Part shown: piece by piece, positions 56,001 through 64,000 of the stretch
Layout of the letters: each line of letters starts with the position of its first letter
Numbering within the stretch: the first letter of the stretch is position 1
Assembly (NCBI GenBank): GCA_027625915.1
Contig: JANTQA010000032.1
Location: 4,092,001-4,156,000, forward strand
Direction of reading: 5' to 3'
Origin: Anaeramoeba flamelloides
Taxonomy: Eukaryota > Metamonada > Anaeramoebidae
DNA length: 64,000 nucleotides
Program-made: the position numbers and the translations under genes
Notes under the pieces: model-generated
Told to the model about the DNA's origin: nothing
Databases searched by the model: none
The model's input: the letters and a program-made list of their open reading frames with translations, nothing else

Positions 56001-57537
56001 TGACAATGTACAAGAAAATTTGAATGCCGATTTGGGTAATGATTTAAAGAATTATGATTTAAAGCCAATGCTTTATGACGATTATTCTGAAATTTTTGCC
56101 TTTAATGAAGGTACAATTATAACTTTCCATGACTTGCCAATAAAGGGTGAAAAAAGTAGAGTAAGAGTTATTTTAAGGGATATCACAGGCAAATATGTAT
56201 GGGATTTTGAAAAATTAGATTTCCCTTTAAATAATAATCAACCTAATCATTTTGAAGAAGATTTTGATCCAAAGAATTATTGCAAAAAGATAATTAATGA
56301 TCAGCAAATCAATTATTCCAGGGAACCAAAAGAAATTCCCACTTTTTCTAATTTATTTAATTCGATGAATGAGAATAAAAATATGGACGAAAATACAAAT
56401 ATTGAAAAGAATCAAATGAATAATATAAATAGCAATGAGAAGAAAGAACAAAAAAAATATGAGTCAATCAATATGCTTTCTGAAATGATTGATTATATTG
56501 GAGAAACCTTTGAAGGGGGTAATGATATAAATTATAATTTACCTTCCAAAAATGTGACATCTAATGAAGAGGAACAAAATTCTTTAAATGAATTGGCCAA
56601 GATATATAAAAAGCAAAACGATAACCTCACAAAGCATTTGAAAGAAGAAAAGCAACAAATTATCCCAAACATCAAAGAACAGCAATCAAAAATTAAAAAG
56701 CGTACAAACCATTGGCACATGTCGAGATTGTTGATTTCGCATTTAGGGTTATTAACAATGAAATCGCCACAAGAATTGTTACCATTAAAACGCAATCAAA
56801 GACTGGATAGATCAATCAAGGAAATAGACCGAAGACCCTCAAGAGAATTAATTAAAATTGGGGTAATTTATGTCGCGCCAGGGCAAACCGGGCAATATGA
56901 AATCCTAGCAAATGAATTCGGGTCTCCTGCATTTGAAGAATTTGTTAATAGCCTCGGCTGGGAAATAGATCTTCTAAATCACAAGGGATACAGTGGCGGA
57001 TTAGATACCTATAACAAAACAAACGGAGAAACGGCCCCCTATTTTGCTAACTTTGAATCAGAGGTGTTATTCCATGTCAGCACCAGAATGCCAAATTCCA
57101 AAACAGATCAGAAGCAAATCCATAAGAAAAGACATATCGGCAATGACATTACCCAAATAATTTGGTCTGAAAATGAAGACCATGATTACAACCCAGAAAC
57201 AATAGTATCGCAATTTAATTTTGCCCACATTGTCATTTACCCAATGACAAATGGATTATATCGTATTCAAATATTCATGAAGCCTAATGTAAAATTCTTT
57301 GGTCCGTTGATGGATGGAATGATTATTAACAAACAATCTTTGCCATATTTAGTGAGGCAAACTGCAATGTTGGCCAATAAAATTATTAGATATAATCAAA
57401 AGGGCTATCAACACCCTTTCCCAAATAGATGGTCAATCTTAACTCAAACCATTGATAGATATAAATTACAATTGCCCTTCGATAAGTATTTTACAAAGTT
57501 AATGCTGGCAATAAATAATGAATCGTTAGAAAATTAA
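45950..57537 (+). CDS. RALGAPA1: Ral GTPase-activating protein alpha subunit, six exons
   Basis: Proposed exons are 45950-46040, 46148-46258, 46390-46500, 46706-46912, 47074-47274 and 53096-57537; all five junctions are phase 1 with GT-AG ends, giving about 1720 residues (human is roughly 2030). The N-terminus MSKKITKALQSFQDQ and the blocks ILEKIFIHTKDIISQRWEY and VRQMGFKLLLLYIDVL follow the human order (FIFEKILQLLPERIHQRW; RREGVRLFLLWLQ). The large last exon has IFRQTFQLPL, LSTWGKEERFLEWYINF, VIYPMTNGLYRIQI and FFGPLMDGMIIN. The C-terminal Rap/Ran-GAP domain spans about residues 1490-1700. Its catalytic Asn is in HIGNDITQIIWSE (Asn1590, codon 57142-57144). The protein pairs with RalGAP beta to stimulate GTP hydrolysis by Ral. 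An Asn-Ser repeat is coded at 55328-55430. Exon 2 could end at 46240 instead (six residues fewer). TheTTG at 53578 is internal. Confidence 0.92.
49111..49351. mobile_element. TTAA-bounded MITE, 241 bp, copy 2
   Basis: The ends are AGCCCTAGTATCAGTATAAA and TTTATACTGATACTAGGGCT, perfect inverted repeats, flanked by TTAA at 49107-49110 and 49352-49355. Same length as copy 1 at 32110-32350 and only slightly diverged from it, so both are recent. Confidence 0.9.
51412..52347. mobile_element. TTAA-bounded element, 936 bp
   Basis: The ends are GGTGCTAGTCTCTATTAATT and AATTTAATATAGACTAGTCCC, an inverted repeat of about 20 bp, flanked by TTAA at 51408-51411 and 52348-52351. A terminal fragment of the same family is at 9262-9422. 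It contains a short minus-strand frame with a CxxC motif (see 51994-52101). Confidence 0.7.
51994..52101 (-). pseudogene. Short CxxC frame inside a TTAA element
   Basis: From ATG at 52101 the minus strand reads MSKKAKPCYVCGRSTKNS, then LKNKPEKVFLDLHEKTV and TGA, 35 residues. The coding-like composition and CYVCG pair suggest a remnant of a zinc-binding segment, possibly from a transposase or a captured exon. It is too short to assign. It is not a RalGAP exon, because it lies on the opposite strand. Confidence 0.25.
53041..53082. repeat. (CAA)n microsatellite at an intron end
   Basis: About twelve CAA/AAC triplets immediately upstream of the RalGAP exon 6 acceptor at 53092-53095. They occupy the place where a pyrimidine tract would be expected. 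Confidence 0.9.
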
Positions 57538-58344
57538 TATGAATATTATATCATTAATCCCTTTTTTTTATTTTATTTCTAATAATTTTATCATAAACTA
57601 TTAAATATCATATTTAAAATAATTTCATTTTGTTCATTTTTTTTTTTTTTTTAATTTAAGGAACAAATAATTGAAGAAAGAGAAAAAGAATGCAAAATAA
57701 AAAAAAATAAGAACAATAAAAAATTGAAAGATGCCCCAAAATATGAAAATAACAGAAAATTCGATTTAAAATAAATTTTCGGCAAGCGACAGTAATTTCT
57801 GATAATCGACATTTTTTTGTGATTTAATCCATTTTTTAGCTTTTTTCACAACCAGGGACCATTCAATTTTAGTTTTTAACAATTTTTTTTGGAATGCCGC
57901 TATGACAACCAAGGTTATCTACATTTGGTCATTGATCTCATTTGGTTTTGAATTTTGTTTTTTATTTGTTAATAATAAATTAAATATTTTTTTGTATAAA
58001 AAAAAACAATAAAAAAGTCACTCAGAACTGATATTTTAGATTTTGTAAAAACAGCTCACCATATTATTCAAACCTTTGTACCTCTTTAGTAAGTCTGTTA
58101 GTTCATTCTTATTAATAGGTGATTGTACTGAAGTTTTTTGATTTGTGAAATTTTACAAAATAACTTTTTAACGTTTCTCTGATAATGTTACCTTTTTTTG
58201 TTTTTATAAAGAGTCTTTAATTAATTTTTTTTCTTATTCTATAAAAGTGAGGAGTTTTTGATTATAAATATTTCCCATTAGGCTTTTCAGAATTTAAACG
58301 AATTGGATGATATCTATACTTTTTCTTTATTCTTTTTAATTTTT
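57538..58344. other. 3' flank of RalGAP alpha
   Basis: AT-rich, no gene. A poly-T tract at about 57638-57652 is the only structure. Confidence 0.5.
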
Positions 58345-58585
58345 AGAAAACTAGTTTAGGTTTTTTTTAAAATGTTAGAAATAAACCAAAAATTTAGATA
58401 ATTTTCTTTTTTATTCAAAAAAACCTAGAACACTTCACAAATAAATAGAAAACTCAAAAAAATCGAACAAAAATCAATATATTTTACATATAATACTGAA
58501 AAAGAAAAGCTAGAACACGTTACATATAAAGTAGAAAACCTCAAATAAAGCTAGGCACTTGACGGCACTTGACGAACACTTTCAT
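58345..58585. repeat. Hairpin array, locus 4 (degenerate)
   Basis: It carries GGTTTTTTTTAAAATGTTAGAAATAAACC with AATTTTCTTTTTTATTC, AACCTAGAACACTTCACAAATAAATAG and the spacer GGCACTTGACGGCACTTGACG. The stems are more decayed than at the other three loci. A (TA)n tract follows at 58601-58618. Confidence 0.6.
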
Positions 58586-61500
58586 TATTTATCATTAATA
58601 TTATATATATATATATATTACATTTTTTTTTTTTTTTTTGAAAATAACAATATTTTTATATTTATAAGTTCTTTTCAATTAAACTAAATATCTCCAAGTT
58701 TGATTCAATAAAAATTCTTTTATCAAGTTGATTTAATATTTTTTACAGATAAAAATATCTTTTACTCCCAACTGGATACTTTTATAAATTCTAGTATTGC
58801 TATTATCAATTCATATAATCGCCGCAAGTATTTGAATTATTGGGATGTTGATTCTATTTTAGATAAACTTTATTACTAAAAATGAGGAATGTAAATAAAA
58901 GATTAATTTTTATCAGATTTACCAGTTTCCATTTTATTTTTGAAAACTAATACTTAGAGGCTGATTGAAATCACCTGAAATAATAGATCCTTAAGAATTT
59001 TTCGAATTTTATTTTAAAATATCGAACAATAAATCTTGAGATTATATTGTTTTGAAACTTTTCAACGGCCTATAACAAGACTAGAATAATCCATACGAAA
59101 AATTTCAAGATTTTTTAACTTTCAGTCCAACAATTATAATACTTTCCAGATTGGGATCCTATGTCAACATTTTCCAAATTTCAAAAACTTGTTTAAAGTC
59201 TTTTGAAAGTAAAAAAAAAATAATTTTCGAAAAGATCGATTTAAGGATGGATGTTCGAAAAGAATTCTAAATATACACCAAAAATGCAGTAATTAATTTT
59301 TGGTTAAGCCTTCTTTTGATTCTTGTGCCATTGATTAAAATAAATTTTTGCATATTATTTTTTTTTTTTTTTTTTTTGGGGGGGGGGGTTGGTTTTTATG
59401 TTCTTTAGTGAAATCTTCACTGATCATAGAGTAGGAATTGAGATTTTTTTGATTTATTGGGAAACTATTCAATTTTATTAAATTATTCGTACTTTTAGAA
59501 TCATAACTGAACTAAATTAAAAACTATTAAGATAAATCTCTTCTTTGGTATATATTTATCAAGTACTTGGTTAATGAGTTTTTAGAAATAGTGGTCAAAA
59601 TAATGTGTGTCCAACAACGATAATGCGTGTTATAAAGGGTATATTATTAAATTTCAAAATTGGTCAAATTGAAATTTTTCGTATTTTTTGAAGAGTTTCT
59701 TGTTTATTATTATTGGTATGAAAGTTTTTAATGGTTTTAAAATAGTTGTGGGAGGAAAAATCAAAAATATTATTTTGTTTTTGGTTAGTGGTATTTTATT
59801 ACTTAAATTGTAGAAAATCCAAAATCTGAAAATCATCAATATAAAATATTTTTAAAAATTTGTTGAAAATAAATTTTAACCACCATAGTTAAGTGGGATA
59901 TTATACCCTTTAAGGAAGTTACAAATCTCTAATAGGTTTCTTAAGTATTTTTTTTTTCAAAATCCTTGCTAAAATTTTCTAGTTTACCTTCCAAACCACA
60001 TAAGTCTACACTAACATACTCTAACCTACCCTAACATACCATAACATGTTGATAAAGGGGATTTTAAATGCCTACAGTCTGTATATTTTAATGGAATTGA
60101 CTATTTTGAAATAAAAAGAAAATTTGACCAATTTTGATATTTAATCATTTTTCTGTTGTAAAATATCATCTTTTGATTTTTTTTTTACTTTTAGTTCCAA
60201 TGGAACATCCAACTTTCTATCATGTAGTATACCTTAGTTCAAATAAAATTTTGAATGTAACTCCTTGAAGTTTTCTGTAAATTTTAAATTATTATCCAAT
60301 TTGTTCCAAATTTTACTTAAGGGGGTAGCAACACCATAATAACTACTGATATTGAAATATGTGAAAGTTTATTAAAAGTTATATTGGTTTTCATATTTTC
60401 TTGATTCCCAAAAATTTTTAATAAAACAAAATCTAAAACTTTAATTTTGCTAAAATCAACAATTATAATTTCAGAAAAAATATAATTAAAAATATTAAAT
60501 TTGGAGAAATTTATTTAATTTTTTTAGGGTGGTTATTTTTTGAGATAAAAGACTAAATTATTCAATTTTTCTCTTCAAGTTGTATTTATATAATCATTTG
60601 TAATTATTCGATTATAATCTGAAAATTAAATATTCCCAAAATCTAAATGCAAATGATCTAGAGATCTCAAAAAAAAAAATTCTAATAATTATGTTTTTTT
60701 CAAAATTACATTTTAGAATAGATAATTTCATGTTTTGTGGGTATATATTTTTTTATATAAATTTTAATTTAATAGTATCAAACTTTTAAAAGGAATTCAT
60801 TTTGTTTGATAATATTCTTTTTTTAAGAGGATTAAATAGATATATGAATATTAATTAAATTCTTAATTTTTTTACCATATTTGAATTATTTTAGTAACTG
60901 ATAATATATTTAATAAAATAATAAACCACTTTTTTTATCTTAAAAAAGTGCAATAATATTTTCTAGATAATTTTTTTGAATTTTAATAAATACAAATATA
61001 TCCTTATTTTAGAAGTATTAAACTAGGATTTATTTCAATGTTTTTTTACAATATTTACTCAACTTGAACTAATAAGTTTAGAAAAATATCTCAGAACAAT
61101 AAATTTAAAAGAAAATTATTTCTTCAATTACCTTTCCAATCTTTAATATTCTTTAGTTTGTGCATTTTAAAAAATACTTTTAGACTCATAATAATTATTC
61201 ATTTCAAAGTAAATGTTTAATTTAGCATTTTTATTTCAATTCCTAATCATTTTTAGTAAACAGTGAAATTATTTCGATTTGTAAGATGCTATTTAATTAG
61301 AGTAAATTACAAATAATGAAATTTGTCTTCATACCAAAGTTAAAAATTAATTTGAATTTCATACTTCATAACTTTTCAAGTAATTTTAACATATTTTTCA
61401 ATTATCGAAATAATAATTTGAGAATACAAAAGATCTGCACAGAAATAATCAATTTTGAAAAATAAACTAAAAGAAACAAATTAAACTAGTGATCAGATCA

Positions 61501-61830
61501 AAAGATAATTTTTCTAGTGGTTTTATACCTTGTTGGTGGGTTGGTTGAACATTTCCATCTACAATAATTTAGATTTTTTAGAATAATACTTAAATCCCAA
61601 CTTATTATCATATTAGATTTACTAACAATAAAAAGACCCAGGATAATAGAAATCATTTTTAAGTGTATTCAATATTTTTAATTTTCTTTAAAACAATCAC
61701 TTGACACAATCTTTTTTTCAAAATAGCTGTTTAAAATAAAAATATTTCACAAAAAAAAACCTTGCTATAAAAAGCACGATCTTCAGATTGTTTTCTCATT
61801 TCCGTTTTTTTTTATATATCTAAAGTACAT
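58586..61830. other. Intergenic
   Basis: A 3.2-kb AT-rich stretch without recognised genes. It has a poly-T run followed by nine G at about 59359-59388, and CTAACATACTCTAACC-type short repeats at 60008-60048. A minus-strand 61-codon frame at 59839-59654 is not called. Confidence 0.5.
60008..60048. repeat. Short tandem repeat of (A/C)TAACATAC
   Basis: Four imperfect ten-base repeats, CTAACATACT, CTAACCTACC, CTAACATACC and ATAACATGTT. Confidence 0.7.
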
Positions 61831-62273
61831 ATTACCGTTGTGTTAAAAAAAGTGAAACAGGGAAAAAAAGTGAAACAATGTTTTTAATTGGGCAAATTGC
61901 TGAAAATGAAAAGTAAGATCCAATTAAAAAAAGAATAAATTAATAAACAATGAGAAAATGGAGTATTTAACATACAAAAATTTTTTTAATATTATCTTTT
62001 GGTATCGGATTTTTATTTGATTGATTAATTATTAAAAATGCGTTCAAAAAATTGACTATTCTTGGGGTTTACAAAACCACACCTGCAATTTCGATAATTC
62101 AATTAGATTTAAATCATATTTGTTGGTTTGATTGATAATCATATACTGGGTTATTATTTGAAGCTTATTGGTTTCTTCTTTTAATCGATTTTAGTTGAAT
62201 ACTGAGTTATGTTACCCATTAAAAACCGTGTTTCACTTTTTTTCCTATTTCTCTTTTGTTCCAAAACGGTAAT
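61831..62273. mobile_element. MITE with ATTACCGTT termini (about 440 bp)
   Basis: The left end is ATTACCGTTGTG...AAAAAAAGTGAAACA and the right end, reverse-complemented, is ATTACCGTTTTGG...GGAAAAAAAGTGAAACA; the terminal repeat is about 60 bp. The subterminal sequence GTTTTTAATTGGGCAAATTGCTGAAAATGAAAA resembles the subterminal part of the CTG...CAG MITEs (TTTTTAATTGGGAACATTACTGAAA), so the families are probably related. The target duplication is ambiguous (AT or TA). No coding capacity. Confidence 0.7.
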
Positions 62274-62359
62274 ACCTTTTTAAATTTTAGAGTATTTTTA
62301 ATAAAAATAATAATTTTATAGCAGGAGTCAACACTTTCACTTTTTCAAGATTTGGATCT

Positions 62360-62610
62360 TTTTCTCTTGAACTGCCCAGCCTATGAAAATAATCCTAAAA
62401 TCTGGATATCTGAATTATAAAAATTTAATATCGCTAATATATTAAAAAATAATATTATTTCTATTTTTGATATTATTAGAAAAAGAGATTCATCATATTT
62501 ATAAGCACTGGTTGGTAATAAATTTATTTTTGAGTTTTTAACAAAATTCCTAAATTATAATTTAGGAATTCCGGCAAATAAGGGGAAATAAAAAATCCTC
62601 CTGTAAATAA
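62360..62610 (+). mobile_element. LINE 3' fragment
   Basis: GAACTGCCCAGCCTATGAAAATAATCCTAAAATCTGGATATCTGAATT corresponds to the Cys-Pro-Ala-Tyr and IWIS coding part of the 29.7-kb LINE. The end, GGCAAATAAGGGGAAATAAAAAATCCTCC followed by AATAATAAAAAAACA, matches the tail of the fragment at 21170 on the other strand. 5'-truncated and decayed. Confidence 0.65.
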
Positions 62611-63773
62611 TAAAAAAACACACTTTCACTTTTTTTTAATTTATAATTTGATCTTAAAACGGAGGTGTTTATTTAGTTGTAGTTATGTTTGATTTTGATT
62701 CTTTAAAGTGCTTGGTTTGAAACACAATTTATTAGATTTTTAACCAACATAAAAAAAATGACATAATAAAATGTTATGATAAGAATAAAAGTGACACCAT
62801 TTAAGACATTTCTCAAAGTGGATCAAATAAATCAACTTAACATTCTATTTTGGAAATTTTATTTTCCCATTTATATTAAAATAAATAGTTTGTTTTTCAG
62901 AAAGAACTTTAAATACTAAAAAGTAACAAGAAATAACCAAAGTAAAAAATATTGTTTTCCCATCTTCTTTCAAAATATTAAAAAATTGAAAATTTTAACT
63001 TTATGGTGGCTACTCCCTTAATTTTCTCATTTTTTTATTTAATCTTCATTCTTGAATAAAAATTTTCTTACAAAATTTACTATATTTTTCAGAATAGATT
63101 TTTCTAATTTGTTCCTTAATTTTACGATTTCTTTTTAAATAATAGAACTTTAAGAAACCGTATCATATTTACTTTGAGTTTAGTGTCAGTTTCTTTGATT
63201 GTTTAAAGTAGAGTTCTTCTATAACAAAAAATTAGGCTTTTTGATTTTGAAACACAGATTAAACTTTTCTGAACTTTTTATTTTGACGATAGCAAAACAA
63301 AAAGTAAAAACCAAAACAACTCAAAAAACAAATTTTTTTGTCAAAATTAATTTTATTCTTTGATTAAAGGATCAAAAGAAACCCATACCAAAAGGTAGTG
63401 TGTTTTTGGTTTATTTTAAGAATTTGTCTGATAAAACCGCACAAAAAAAAGTTAGATTTTGAAATATTTCGAAATTTTTTTATAGGTAACAAAAATTGAG
63501 AATAATGTGTATTTTTGAAAAATAGAAACTGTTTTTAAGAAAAACCAAAAAGAGTTAAAAAAATTGAAAGTATTTCAAAGTTTTTAATCTAAAAAGTTCA
63601 CAAAAGAAAGTTATTTAATTTTGATCTATTTATTTCTTTCTTAATTTGGATTACTTTCCAAAAAAGTGTTGTCAAGCAAAAAAAAGTGAGAACAATTGAA
63701 GTGCCTTTCTTACATGATTCGAACCATTTTTTTTATTTTGGAATTTTCGCTTTGGGGGAAGCAAATTTGACTT
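62611..63773. other. Intergenic, 5' of the PAS-like gene
   Basis: AT-rich with no recognised repeat or gene; it should include the promoter of the gene starting at 63774. Confidence 0.5.
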
Positions 63774-64000
63774 ATGGGAAACGAGATTTATTCTTCTGTT
63801 TCTCGTCGAAAAATCAAAAAGTATTTAAAGCTTGTTAAAAAACAAAGAAACTTTATTGCAATTATTGATACGAATTTGTGTTGGCTTACAGCAAACCCTA
63901 GCCTTTTAAAATTTTTAAAACTAGAAAAATCTAAACAATTAACAGCTCTCACTATTGACGATCTGTTTCCAGTTGTTCAAAAAAGAACCAAAAAAAAAAC
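63774..64000 (+). CDS. PAS-like domain protein, N-terminus (runs off window)
   Basis: From ATG 63774 the frame stays open to the edge, 75 codons. It starts MGNEIYSS, so Gly2 is available for N-myristoylation (inferred). There follows a basic helix (RRKIKKYLKLVKKQR) and then FIAIIDTNLCWLTANPSLLK and LKLEKSKQL..TIDDLFPVVQ. This has the layout of a PAS core, namely a hydrophobic strand, an Asn-containing loop, helices and a dL-F/P end. I recall similar N-termini in large protist signalling proteins with RGS or kinase parts, but the remainder is not visible. An in-frame stop occurs shortly upstream, so this ATG is a plausible start. Confidence 0.6.
   Translation, partial: MGNEIYSSVSRRKIKKYLKLVKKQRNFIAIIDTNLCWLTANPSLLKFLKLEKSKQLTALTIDDLFPVVQKRTKKK

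Overview
The window is strongly AT-rich nuclear DNA from a protist-grade eukaryote. It has spliceosomal GT-AG introns, the standard stop codons, long Lys/Glu/Asn-rich low-complexity tracts, and genes such as VPS35L, RalGAP alpha and a SAC9-like phosphatase. The low-complexity style and the PAS-like protein start at the right edge remind me of Anaeramoeba (Metamonada), but that genus assignment is a guess from memory and no search was run.

Layout, left to right: the 3' part of a SAC9-like phosphoinositide phosphatase with a Cys-rich FYVE-like finger (1-3684, +); a repeat-bearing gap; ribosomal protein L27a/uL15 in three exons (7259-8078, +); DNA-transposon relics (8.8-10 kb); a highly charged low-complexity gene with a 1-kb internal tandem duplication and a frame break at a 28-A run (10.8-14.6 kb, +); a nested block of inverted-repeat elements (14.9-17.5 kb); VPS35L in three exons (28571-18512, -) whose introns of 2.3 and 4.7 kb are filled with repeats; a decayed APE-type LINE (29.6-32.4 kb, -); the 3' exon of a heterotrimeric G-alpha (34554-35157, +); a hairpin array and LINE, mariner and other repeat copies (35.3-38.6 kb); a possible 38-aa spliced gene (39200-39544, +) convergent with an unrecognised 394-aa gene (40776-39592, -); a second hairpin array and LINE 3' end (43.1-44.5 kb); RalGAP alpha in six exons (45950-57537, +) with a 5.8-kb intron; a repeat-rich gap; and the first exon of a PAS-like protein (63774 to the edge, +).

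The recognisable genes are housekeeping or signalling genes: translation (uL15), endosomal recycling by Retriever (VPS35L), phosphoinositide turnover, G-protein signalling (G-alpha) and Ral inactivation (RalGAP alpha). They are not an operon or a visible cluster system.

The most unusual content is non-genic. (1) Four loci carry arrays of tandem, mutually different DNA hairpins separated by short GGCACT-rich spacers, and one array sits inside a LINE copy, so it is apparently mobile. (2) At least four non-autonomous DNA-element families are bounded by TTAA, and one insertion has its empty site preserved in the opposite arm of an older inverted repeat. (3) LINE 3' ends carry small terminal hairpins, and SINE-like elements share the tail of one LINE family. 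No transposase that could move the TTAA elements is visible in the window.
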